A DNA stretch of 64,000 nt. It comes from Armillaria gallica. Taxonomy: Eukaryota; Basidiomycota; Agaricomycetes; Agaricales; Physalacriaceae. Position 1 is the first letter of the stretch. Each line of letters starts with the position of its first letter. A program made the position numbers and the translations under genes. Of this stretch, positions 10,500 to 21,400 are shown piece by piece. The notes under the pieces are model-generated. The model was given only the letters and a program-made list of their open reading frames with translations, did no database searches and was not told where the DNA came from. The DNA is taken from positions 3,441,001 through 3,505,000 of the forward strand of contig JBANDB010000007.1 of NCBI GenBank assembly GCA_037576215.1, in the 5' to 3' direction.

Positions 10500-11560
10500 A
10501 AACTCAGAGAGACGTACTCACCGTGCTCGCCGGACGTCGATAAGTTGCGTCGGTGCAAAATCGTCGTCCGAGGGGTCTTCGATGATCGTCTCACCATTTT
10601 GATTACGAGTCTGCAAGCAAAACGTTAGCGAAAAAAGCAGTTCCTGACGTGGAAGCCACATACCTTGTGCTCCTCGTGCCATGACCTCGCTCGCCGGACC
10701 CGTGCCGGCGCATAGGTCGTCCCAGTGATGAGGACATCGTTCTTGTTTCAGATAGCTGAGCACAATTAGCGAGGAAGGCAGTTACTGACATGGCAACAAC
10801 GTACCTTGTGCCTGGGTGTCTTCGAGCTCCACACTTCCTAAGGTACCCCCATCTCCTCGCTCGCCGGATGTCGATACGTCGTGGCGGCACAAAAGTCGTT
10901 GTCCGGGAATACGTCTGGTGTGGGATATGTCCTACGAGTCTTGAAGCTGAATGTCGAAACTTAACGCTGCACTATGTTAATCAGTAAATAAGGTAGTTGT
11001 TCATGTGGAAAGGACGTACGGTACGTTTGCGAACCCTGCGCTCCATGAAGACACCCTAGCACCTCGACAACACCGCACCCTCCCTCACTGGACGTCGATA
11101 CGTCATCGCGCCGCAAAGATGTTGACGTGCAAGTACAGGCCTTGAAGTGACGCCCGACACGCGTCGCTACACTTGAATGATGAGCAAAAACAACCAGTTA
11201 TGGACACCGCAAATACATACCTTCAGGTTCCTGCAGACACTACAATCTCAACGGCACCACGTCCTTGCTCTCCGGACGTCGATACAGAGCGTCGGTGCAA
11301 AATACTCCTTCCTTCCACGATGTGTTCGTAGTCATACTCTGTCGGAGGACGGCGGATAAGAAGGGCGCCGAAGGAAGGGAGAGGGCGGTAATCGATGACC
11401 GAGGCGGGGGATATCCAAGACCGAGATTGTCGTGGGACATGGAATGGAAAGGAAGCGGAGATGAGAGAGGGTGGTAATGAATGTCCGAGGTAGGAACGCT
11501 CTCCTCGCTGACGTCAACACCTGGCTCGCCGGAAGACGATACGTCGTCTTCAGCCAAAAC
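10500..11560 (-). repeat. Array of duplicated exon-like units
   Basis: A motif around GGACGTCGATA (plus-strand spelling) recurs at about 10532, 10695, 10865, 11090, 11273 and 11530, with spacings of roughly 163, 170, 225, 183 and 257 bp. On the minus strand each unit resembles an exon with Asp-rich DDDF-like and RRPAS-like coding, flanked by intron-like boundaries (for example an acceptor TTGCTTGCAG at about 10613 and donors GTATGTGG at about 10667 and GTGAGTACG at about 10520). Neighbouring units also share intron sequence (GTATGT/GTACGT...TTCCTCGCTAA). At least one unit reads into a stop, so the array may be a decayed multi-exon gene grown by exon duplication. Product unknown. Confidence 0.55.
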
Positions 11561-12289
11561 TCAAATACCCACCTGCTAACCTCAAAAGTCCTCGGTAGTC
11601 AGCCAACTCAGCCTTGTCCCCTGTCCCGTGCTATCCTCCTTCCAAGCCTGTTGACTGATTCGAGATGTATGGAACTCATCGCAATTTTTTGGAAAGGAGT
11701 GGCGTCGACCGCGTGTAGTAGTGGTCAGTGCGGTGTGGTGGTAGTCGGCAGGCAGGGATGTGATGGATGGAGAAAGGGAGGTCACCGTTGAATGTCCGCG
11801 CACTCGACACAGATGGCATCCCATTGGCAGGTGATTTTGTCCGCGTGGATTCTCTGCGGACATTGTGTCCTGTCCCGCTGTGCGCGTTGCTCATCGTTAT
11901 CGAAAAAGTCGTCCTAAGAGGGAGATGTCGCTCGCCGCGGGGCCTCGACCTCTGAAAAATGGCCTTGCGAATGGGACGAATCTTGATGTATCGAGAACGG
12001 CTGAAATAGGATAAAATCAGTCAAAAATAAGCGGAAGACAGAAAGATAAAGCTTACCAAGCGCAGTGAGAAAAATCAAAATCCCATATAAAGTCTCTCTG
12101 ATGATTGGAGTCGTAGTAGCTGCCCGTTATCGGTGAAAGGGATCACATAGAATTCGACCGGTGTGAGCCCTACGATAGAAACGAGTCGCGGGGAACTACC
12201 GAGGTCGAGGGCTTGCTCGTAGTCAGTGTTCCCAAAGATCAGAACATAAGAAGTCTGAGGCGAAAGGCTTCACAAGACACGCATTCCCA
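11561..12289. other. No supported gene
   Basis: Short overlapping frames only. The stretch around 11690-11790 is loosely similar to 11330-11480, so it may be an outlying, more degenerate unit of the neighbouring exon array. Confidence 0.4.
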
Positions 12290-12400
12290 CACTGAGGAGG
12301 GCGTGTGTTGCGATCTCTCCCGCAGGGAATTGAACCCAGCGACGAGGCCGCTTCTTCAATGTGCCATCGGAGGATTAATGGCGGTCCTACAATGGACTAT
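12290..12400 (-). repeat. tRNA-related SINE-like repeat, copy 2 (head only)
   Basis: Contains GGGCGTGTGTTGCGATCTCT followed by a GGGAATTGAACCC T-arm-like sequence on the plus strand, that is, a B-box-like TTCAATTCC on the minus strand. Matches the heads of copies 1 and 3. Body not recognised. It lies about 100 bp from copy 3 in the same orientation. Confidence 0.45.
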
Positions 12401-12479
12401 ATCACAGTCGACCTTTTATGCATGTAAAGACACCGTCGAAGAAGAGAGAGCGGGCCGTAAAAAAAGGGGATGAAAGATT

Positions 12480-12911
12480 GGGATCTCGGGAAGAATGTAC
12501 AGGATCGAAGCTAAATGAAAAATATGGTACAATGAGCTAGCTGGTTGCGATTCGAAAACCGAAACCTACTCATTCAGGATTACATGGAGATATCTCTCGG
12601 GAAATGGGACCAAAGCCCGGGATCCTAATTTCTTCCCCTAGGTTTGGGGAGTCACAAGTGATTTGACAATTAAGATTGGACATCATGCATAAATCCAAAA
12701 GTTGGAGCAAAAAATATTTCCACGACTGAAGAGGAAACGAGTGCGCAACGCACGAACCATGAGAAAGGAGGGCGCGCGCTGCGATCCCTCTTGCAGGGAC
12801 TCGAGCCCACTGACAACCTACGAAGCGACTGCTATGCGTCATCGATATGCCGACAGAGAGCTAACAGGATTAGACCCCATTGGCATTAACCTATCGTCGG
12901 CTATGTAAACG
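12480..12911 (-). repeat. tRNA-related SINE-like repeat, copy 3
   Basis: Homologous to 1290-1672 over the body (shared GAGCTAGCTG near 12532 and CTACTCATTCA near 12569) and the head (GGAGGGCGCGCGCTGCGATC near 12766). The T-arm stem is GGG/CCC with a TCGAG-type loop at about 12795-12807, and TTAGCTC upstream on the minus strand resembles an A box. Inferred pol III-type repeat; no target duplication recognised. Confidence 0.5.
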
Positions 12912-13345
12912 GCTATCCGAGCAAATTCATGGATGGCTCAGACTGTGCAATCAAGTCTATATTTCACGAGTTAATCAACCGAGAAGAAAGGATTACGAAC
13001 TAGATGCACGGTAGAACTTTATTGGCGAATATGGTCCGTAGAGACCACAGAGAGTGATTGTACATCCATCCGCAATTAAATAACGAGATCGTAAAAGATT
13101 GGAAGCTTTGAGAAGTCGAGGTATGGTGGTTTGATGATGAGTACCGGCATACGGTCCGAAGATGATCAAAAGGTCAGTCGTGGGAATCTGAGTTTTATGT
13201 TTAGACTCCAGCTTCAACCTTCACTGCTTTTATCCTCATTATAACGTTGAAACATCACCACCAATTCTATGAACGGTATCATGTCGTTTAGTTGACACGA
13301 AAAGAAAACAGAAAACAGATGGTTTGCCAAGATCATTCCAGAGGA
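12912..13345. other. No supported gene
   Basis: Only short open frames without recognisable features on either strand. The right end passes into the conserved Crinkler leader that starts at 13346. Confidence 0.5.
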
Positions 13346-13526
13346 TAGCTCGTCATAGTAGCCAGTCTCAGACCCCACTCCGTCTTTGTCTCTCACCTGC
13401 AGTTGCGGCGTTTGATTCTCGAAATTCCGGAAAGGTGATTTACAATCTCGGTGATGCACAAAGGCACTACTGATTTTACAAGTGCCCCCTCTGCAGATTT
13501 TTGTCCTCTCTCGGACTCCTATCAGA
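13346..13526 (+). promoter_or_regulatory. Crinkler promoter/5' leader, conserved with the inverted paralogue
   Basis: Carries TAGCTCGTCATA (13346-13357) and AGTCTCAGACCCC (from 13364), followed by GTCTTTGTCTCTCACCT. All have counterparts at 9074-8883 upstream of the compact Crinkler gene on the other strand. Conservation ends at the respective start codons. No TATA box is obvious. Likely regulatory or transcribed leader. Confidence 0.6.
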
Positions 13527-15815
13527 ATGGTGACCGGCGGAATCAACTTTATGTTCAATTTAGAAGACGATCTTGCGAGATATGTACGTCCTGGTCAAGG
13601 GGGGATAATTACAGCGCCCCCGGACGCTACCATTGCAGACCTGCGAAGAATGATTATGAAGGCCGTCGAATTACCTGGTCCGCTCATCTTACTGGATAAC
13701 GACCGTTCAAGCACGGGCCGTGTCTGGTATGCATTTCCAGAGACAGCCCTCGCGTCGCAAGTTCCGCAGAGAAGTGACGGCTGGCGTTTTGTCTACGTCT
13801 ATCCTCGGCGATATAAACAAGTGATTTCCTTGAAAGATCTACACGGATTTTGTCCTTGCGAACCTGCATAGTGATAACTGTTGCTTTGTAGATGTCTTCT
13901 GCAAGCGCGAGGAAGTCGTCCATACTATTTATACTCAAGCGAAGTCGTCGAGAGAAGATCCCTTCATTGTACGTATCCTACTCTTAACGCGCGCTGTATG
14001 TTTGACCGGAAGGTTTAGGTGCGCGGCCCTTTGGGTAGTGGAAAATCTACGCTTCTGGATCTTCTGTCCAACTATACAATGCAGGAAGAACCAGATGCCA
14101 ATGTCTTCTTTGCGCCCCGATGGACAGCGAGTGACAGTCCAGACGGGGAATTGCTGAATTTCAATAAAAGATTCTCCCGGTTGGCTTCGGTATGGTCTAT
14201 TACATGTATACGTTTCTGGATATTCACTGACAGTCATTAAGGTTTCCATGGAGTTCATCGAAATGAGCGAGCGCCCGGCATGGCTCTTGATGGACGATAT
14301 GGAGAGTTCGTATTGGGACAGGCACCTCTGGCAGTGGATCAAGGACGCACACATATTAAAAGGCGTCAAAATCGTCATATTCTGCCGCTATGCTTGTGTC
14401 TTTGGACGTAGTGCCGACCCCACTGCCATACCGTTAGATGCATCACTCAGAATATACACTGACAGACGCTGTCACATGGGTTTACAGCCAACAGAAGATT
14501 TTCCCTTTGGATTATATTTCACTCAAACAGAATTCTCTGAATACGTACAGCAACGGCGCGGCGTTTCCATCGATGAAGATTTGGAAAGATGCTTCTTCCT
14601 ATGGACTAATGGTCACATTGGTGCGATTGCTGCTCTCTATGGGATGTTGCAAAAGACGGTGAGCTGTCAAATTGTGAAGTCGAGGGCAACTCTTGAATAC
14701 CGAATTCCAGAGCTTACCGACTCAACCTCGTGGCAACAAGTTTTCCTTCGCCGACTTTGAAGCTGCAGTGCCAAGCCTGCAGAAGTTTGTTCATGAGATC
14801 GGAGGAGCTAGCGAACTCAAAAAGGGACTGCCCCCTCAATCATTGCTTACTGAGCTCGGACGCCCAAGTTTTGCAGCTTTTTTCCGTCGGTTGCTAAAAC
14901 ATGGCTCTCTTCTCTGCACCGAAAGCAGAACGCTGTATGTCGAATACGGCGGTTTGGACCAATGGGTGTACCTCGATGACCCAATGGACGGCGATACCTG
15001 CCTTACAGCCATCCGGGAGGATTGGGTGGTCCCCTCCGTGTGCGGAGATCTGGACAAATGGGTGTTCCTCGATGACTCAATCAACGGTGATGCTTGCCTT
15101 ACAGCCATCCGTCAGGGTTGGGTGTTTCCCTCCCCTTGCGGAGATTTCGGCAACACCGTGGTAATCTCCCTTTCCACTCCTCTTCTTCAATGCTGGTTTT
15201 CCCAACGCCTCATTCCTTGCGAGCTCGAGGCGTCTTTCGAGAGTCCTCTTGACCTTGTGTGTCAAGTCACAGCGCTCTTCCGTCCCTCCCTGCTTCGCGA
15301 TCCCCCAGTACGCTTCGGTACTCCGCTTGAAAGTCGTTATCATATGGAGTTTTACAGAGCTGCGTCAGCTTTGACTGATAGTGCTGTGGTTTTGTCTCCG
15401 GATTTTGCAACCATACCCGGCTGGTGTTTGTTCTCAATCGAAGTGAATCCAAACCGTGATATTCGAGGCCGGATTGATTTTCTCTTGGTCCACAAGAAGT
15501 GGGGCATTGAGATTACAAGGGATGGGAATCGTTTGGACGGCGGTCATAATCTGAGACTCGAAAACTACGGGCAATGGCTTGAAGGAGATATGACTCAGTA
15601 TATTTTTGTGGACTATTGGGTGACGCGACCGGTACACTCGCATCCAGGTATGGTAGTTCGTTTATTCTCGTTTGAAAAGGAGCTTACATGTCTTTTTGCT
15701 ACCAGATATTCGGCATCTATATCATGTCGTTTTTGACGGAAAGTTCGAGGACTATGATATCCTCCAAGGGAGCGATCTCTCAGTCATCTGTCATGGTAGT
15801 TTGGCGAAGATGTAA
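13527..15815 (+). CDS. Crinkler-like protein: header, P-loop NTPase, PD-(D/E)XK-like nuclease end
   Basis: Six exons join in one frame (2037 nt, 678 aa): 13527-13851, 13892-13968, 14019-14189, 14242-14658, 14711-15647, 15706-15815. The first intron (40 nt, GTCCTT donor) is the least certain; the others have ordinary ends. Residues 1-105 are the Crinkler-type header, ubiquitin-like in this family. GPLGSGKST (137-145) is a Walker A motif, and LLMDD at about 206-210 a Walker B; KIVIFCR (234-240) fits a sensor strand. Residues 331-430 look like the winged-helix part of STAND ATPases and contain a fresh tandem duplication. Residues 530-678 match the restriction-endonuclease-like end known in fungal Crinklers: EFYRA, then Asp586 in GRIDF, then Glu597 in KWGIE, ending in the LYHVVFD motif. 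No stops interrupt it. Family knowledge suggests an effector or conflict protein acting on nucleic acid; the target here is unknown. Confidence 0.8.
14963..15154 (+). repeat. 96-bp in-frame tandem duplication inside the Crinkler gene
   Basis: Two adjacent 96-bp units (14963-15058 and 15059-15154) encode 32 residues each, both starting W-V-(Y/F)-L-D-D and containing CLTAIR and CGD. They differ at scattered positions, so the duplication is not brand new. The equivalent part of other fungal Crinkler NTPases has one such motif (winged-helix edge). In-frame size means the protein stays open. Confidence 0.85.
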
Positions 15816-16399
15816 GACCAAGGTTCAGAGCGACTTCCATCAATATTGTGTTTGGATCAAAAGTATCAAGGTACAAGTAATGTTTTGTTTCATAACGCTG
15901 GTGCATAACACGCTCGAAGACATTATAAAATACAATTTGTCCTTCACTGCTACTGTCAATCAAGAGGTAACCGCTGCATCAATTCCAAGCATAGATCCAC
16001 CGAAAGCGGACACAACTGATGCCTTTGTAATCTCTTACCTTGGGAATCGAAATGACTGGCGTATCACCTCGTTGCGCCTTCATTACAATCCAAAGATCAA
16101 TAGTCAGCAACAAGCCAGCAGGTTGGAAGGACCAGGACGTACCGTACGACTCCAACTGCTCATAATAGAGCCACACGAACAGCACAGGCTCATTCATTTA
16201 GTGACTAGGATTCTGTCTCCGAAGGCGACCAGCCAAAAAACATACAACATGCGCTCTCTTGCTACATCTCGCGATTCCTCTGACTTAGTGACCGAACCCA
16301 GCAACGTTGCATAGACGCTTCCCCGGTACGCCATCAGATACTTAAGAAAGCACATGTAGTGGGTTCCATCGTTCACCAAGAGTTGCCCCATTTGTGTAA
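15816..16399. other. 3' flank of the Crinkler gene, no supported gene
   Basis: An open frame at 15688-16314 (plus) runs through the last intron and exon of the Crinkler gene in another frame and then into the flank; I treat it as a chance frame. Nothing else is recognisable. Confidence 0.45.
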
Positions 16400-17650
16400 A
16401 CCCAGTTTCTGCGGCGCACCACAGAGATTTGGATCAACCAATGCATATCCAGGAAGGTCGTCTGAAGCTCGAAAGGGAGTAAATAGATTCTGTGATGGAC
16501 GCGCCGTCAGTAGCATAACATCGTGTTCAGGACACCTCAACGGGTTTGATGCAGAAATATAGGCATACCGGAATTAAAAATGAGCGGTCGGACCTCTGAG
16601 TATCAGAATACACGCACAGAAAGAAGTTGGTGGTTCACGGAGAGGCGAGTCAGGCATGCGGACCGGATAAACCCGGACTTCCTTATTGTCACTAACCTTG
16701 ATCAACGTTGTGTATGCTTTCACTGGCATCCGATTTCCTCAGCCTCCTACGGCGAGCCAGCACAATCAACTCCTGCTGTGCCACCACTACAATGCATGAA
16801 CGCCGTTCCATACTGTCCAAAGACCCGCAGAGGAAAATCCGACGCGTTCAAATTATTTTTCGATTGAGTGCCAAATTCTTTCCGTTCTGCATCGTACGAG
16901 GCTCGAGATAATCTCATATGAACGTCGTAACTATGCTGTATTGTTGACGTGTTTGTAGCTGCCCCTGTAGAGGCAATACCCTCATCTTGCCATACCGTCC
17001 TCATCGTTGCTCATGCGCTCAGTCGTCGTTGGTGTTCAGGAACTTGATGGTGACGTGCTTGCCTACGCGTTATTTGACATCTGGGCAATTTCGGAGCCCT
17101 GCCGGGTGCACTCCGTTTCAGTGAGCACGTCGCTTGCCAGGTTCATGTTGACGACTCCGAAAGAAGTTCACGATCTTTTCGACAAACCTACATTCCGCTC
17201 CTCTTTGTCAGACCGGTGGCGGGATAAAACTGTCGACTGCTAGGACTGTCTTCATCACAGGGTCGTTGAGACTGACGGTGTCATGCCTTGCGCTCCATGC
17301 GGTTTCCACAAACCCGCGTTTCTTCATTTTATCTGTCGATTAGTAGGTACTGGGCGTTTGTTACTTCCCGGCTTCTCTCGTCTGCTCTTCATCAATGACC
17401 TTCGCAAGATGTCCCTGGAATGGGTTATAAGGTAAACCTCGTCGCCGAAGAGTTCCACTCCAATCGTTGCTTCGATCACGTCCAACTTTTTCTGTTGTTG
17501 ACTAAGACGAAGGAGAAAATTATGCAGCTGCGAGACTTGGGTGGGAAAGCGGTATGGTAAAGGTGAGTACAGTTCACTATGACCCGCGTTTGACACCTAA
17601 ATTTCTGACAATCGATCAAGATCCCGACAATATCTTAATGACATCCTCAA
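16400..17650. repeat. Repeat R, copy C
   Basis: Core GCGGACCGGATAAACCCGG at 16659-16677. Aligns with copy B from GGCGCACCACAGAG (about 16414) through CATCGTACGAG (about 16893) and on to the intron-like end at 17560-17620, which has GTGAGTACAG, a CTGAC branch-like site and an AG end at GATCAAG. A minus-strand open frame at 17324-17596 runs across the end but is not kept open in copy B. Lies between the intact Crinkler gene and the NLR-like gene. Confidence 0.7.
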
Positions 17651-18448
17651 CATGATGACAACACCTCTCTCTTCAGGTATGTATTATTCACTTTGTCCTC
17701 AAGATGTGCGAGATGGATACTGAGATTTTTGTTCGCAGAGATGACCAACTTCTTCCAAGCACGGTGGCATAAAACTTCATAACACCTTGTCCGTGTAGTA
17801 ATCAAACATCCAACGACTTCCTTTCTTGTAACTGTTCTGTTTACAACGCGAAACCGAATTCCTTGACCGGCGTCTGTCTCATCTTGAGCGGTAACACAAT
17901 ATCAAGCTCTTTCGGTGGGTTATTCGAATGATTACTAAGCTAGATGACCCGGCAGCTGCGGCGTGCTCAAGTTACTCACAAAAACTCAATAACAGTGGGC
18001 GCTTGTGAGGCAGGCCGAATATGCTGAACGTGGGAGAGAATTCATCCTCCGATAGCTACCCATGGATTGGCGCTCGGATCCAATGAAGAAGGCCTTCTTC
18101 GCTGTCTATACATGGAGCTCCTCGGCGCCTCTGCGACTTAACCTTACTCGTGACCTCTTCGAATGGGTACCGAGTGCGTATTCTTAGTTGATATCTACAT
18201 TGGCGCTAATCATCAGTTACGAATTCATAGGGTTGCGCCTGCCTTCGCACCACCGAATCGTAGTGCGTGCAGCTCGCGGAAAAATTAGAAAGACGCTGCC
18301 CTTAACAGCAGACCACCGGGGGTAGCTGGCTTCGAGTCATGATGCTGATTTTCTTTTTTTCAGCGGTGACAGTGGTCACAGCATACAGCATCTTCGCAGA
18401 GAAGCCGAAGCCGTGATGCTGTAAGACACGCATCCACCGCATGGCGTG
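17651..18448. other. Intergenic stretch with possible exon remnants
   Basis: Several splice-like signals follow repeat R copy C in plus-strand sense (for example GTATGT at about 17697 to TTCGCAG at about 17740), so this may be further decayed exons of the repeat R gene. No long frame survives. An 8-bp inverted repeat (ACAGCATC...GATGCTGT) lies near 18386-18423 just upstream of the NLR gene TATA box; its role is unknown. Confidence 0.4.
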
Positions 18449-18456
18449 TATATATA
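18449..18456 (+). promoter_or_regulatory. TATA box of the NLR-like gene
   Basis: TATATATA lies 39 bp before the proposed start codon at 18495, a normal core-promoter spacing for a short-leader fungal gene. No other TATA-like sequence is near. Confidence 0.6.
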
Positions 18457-18494
18457 CAAGCCTTCTCTGCCACTACACCTTCATCGTCAAGTAT

Positions 18495-21400
18495 ATGAGC
18501 ACTGAAATGGACAAACTGTGAGTCCCCTTCATGATCCTCAGATTTATGTTGCCCATAAATGGTGGCAGATATCGCTTTCGTCGGATCGAATGTACAGTCA
18601 CTTCCACTTTCACGTTCGTCGTCTTTTCATTAAGCGCCGTTATAACCCAGCCATCGAACTACTCAACCTACCTTCGGAATCGGAAAAACGATCATATTAT
18701 CTCAACATTTTTGCCGGAAAACACCCGAAAAAAACCGATAAAATCAAGGTGAAGAAGAAGAAAGCGCCTGGGACAACCCCAACACCCAAGTGGACGATTG
18801 ATATTGATCTGTAAGGAGACCAGCATATTACTTAAGTCACAGCTCATGGCATATCCAGGAGTAACATCGAAGAATGCGAGACATTTGAAGTTGATGTACA
18901 CTGCTGTAAGGGCAAAGAAGATCGAAGTCTTGGATTCTACGAGGCATCGATCCGAGAGATTGTCATAGGCAAAAAAAAAAGTGAGTACGGGTACTTTCCA
19001 TTGTCAGCATATAAACTTTCTATGGCAGCTATCGACGTGGACATACAGAGCAAGTCTTCATGTCCCAATGCTTCTTTGAAACTCCTGCTGGAGGATCCCG
19101 TCGAGATCACACAATTGGCAGGTGAAGACCAAGACGTTGGTATCTCAACCACGCCCCAGAGTCGCCCATCGAATGTCGTCGCTCCTGGAAATCAAGATAC
19201 GCCAGACTTGCCGGGTCCGCAACTCGGGCCAATGCCTGCGACGTCGGTAGAAGATGACGTCGCAATGACAGGACAAATCGTTGAGGAAACCCCAACGCCT
19301 GAGGAGCCCTCTGGATGGGTCTCCAATTTGATCGATGGGGTCGATACTGTGAAGAGCATGATTGATGCAGTCAAGGACGTGAGTAGGTTCCTTGCGATCA
19401 ATTTCTACGTTCTAATTGAGAATCTCCAGGTGCATCCTGCTGCCTCAGTAGCATTGGGTTTCATGTCCTCTGGTATTAATGTAAATGCTCATTGTTGGAA
19501 CAAGACGGCTAGCTGACCGTGCCTTGTGGATAGATCTTGAAGCACCAGACAGAACAAGATAAATCGGTACTCCAACTGTACGAAGCTATGATCTTGACTT
19601 TCAAGGCAGCGAGCGACGACCGTCTGCTGTGGAAGCAAAACAAGTTGGAGCCTATCTACAAATCACTGTTCTATACCACGAACGAGTGCGGGATGCTCAT
19701 CAAGAGGTATACAGGAAAAAACCGCCTTAGTGCGTGCATCTTTTCTTTTCGAAAGGGTAGTATCTAAGACTGATGACAGAACATATCCTTTCACCAAGAG
19801 TGATACAGAAAATGGAAGAATTCATTGAAGGTTTTGCCAATTTACGGCAGCAGCTGGATTCAGGCGTAGCAAAGGACACACCTATCGTGACTCAGGATGT
19901 TAGAGCCGAGGCTGGTATAGTTGGTATGTCTCTTTAATTGACTCACAAATGTACTCTAAACTCAGTCCGAGTAGCTATGGGGGCATTGCTAGAGGGGCTG
20001 AGGCCCAGCGGAAAGTGCTGTCCTACATCGAGTTGTCTGCCCGATACCCGCATGGAAACGATCAACTACTTGATGTCATGGATTGCGGACTGCAACGACC
20101 GCGTCCTTTGGTGTAGCGGTCTGGTGGGGACGGGCATAAGCTCACTTGTCGGCACCCTCTGGCATAACCTTCTCGGATTTGATATTTTCGGATTTGATAT
20201 GAGCAGCCCCCGTCGTCTTGCTGCTTGTATTTGTTACGACAGGACCTCGTACTGGAACTCGTCAGAACTCATCACGTCCATTGCCTATTTTTTAGGCATG
20301 TTTGATCAGCGCATAGGTGATGCCATCGCTAAAGCTTTGCATACATCCCGTGCTGCAGTCAGCATGCCAGCATCCGAACCACGTGCCCAGTTTCGACTCC
20401 TCGTACAGGAGCCATTGGAGACGCTTCCGGAATTACAAGATGAAGGGCCATTGGTTGTCATCATTGATAGCCTTAATGAAAGCGATGCGTCGGAAGATTT
20501 GCTGGAGGTGCTTGCTGATGGATTTGGGCCAAAGCTGCCATTCATGCGCCTCATTGTCTTTAGTCGGCCCGAGGAAAGAATTTCTCGTGTTTTCAAGAAA
20601 TGCGAACACGTTCGTCACTTTCCTTTGGATGTCTCTTCACCCATAGTGAACGATGACATACGCTATTTCATCCGGCAAAAGTTTGTCGAGATAAAGGACG
20701 ACACTGTCTGGGGCGCGTACACTAAGGAAACCGTTGTCACTCAGCTGGTTGAGCGGGCGAGCGGGCTGTTTATATGGGCGACCACAGTCCGTTCATTCTT
20801 GTGTGATTTTCCCAGTCTTCCGAGGCTCAAGGCGTTACTCGAAACTACGATTCCAACAGATGCGATGGATGCCCTGACAATACTATATCGAACCATGCTG
20901 GATACCATCGTGTCAGAAGTATCAGGAGCGAAGGAGGATATACAACGATGCATTCGTGCAGTATTAGGCGCCCTGATTGTTAGCAAGGGCAAGATGACTG
21001 CACCTGTGCTTCCTGGGCTTGTTCTGCAAGAAGGAGACCCTTCAGCGCAGCTCATCGTTGCCAAATTAGGAAGTGTGATACGAGAGAAATACAGGAGCCT
21101 GGAGCTTATACACAAATCATTCGATGATTTTCTCCGGGATCGCGGAAGATGTGGAGATAGATGGTTTATAGATGTCAAGGAGCATGAACGGGAGCTTGCT
21201 CGGCGGTGTTTGTTGTCCTTGACGACATTTTTCAAAAATTGGACCCCACCCAGTGCAAATCCAGGTTCTTCGGACATCTATCGAAGAGCGACGATACTGG
21301 ATCAGTACTACCGTGTTGTGCCGTCCCATATTGGATATTACGCTGTGAATGTTCTAGAATGGCATCTCGACGCCGTGCTTGAGCTTGGGATTGATACCTA

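Noticed and set aside
15688..16314. 208-codon plus-strand open frame overlapping the end of the Crinkler gene
   Set aside because: It starts in the last Crinkler intron and reads the last exon in the wrong frame; the Crinkler reading explains the DNA better.
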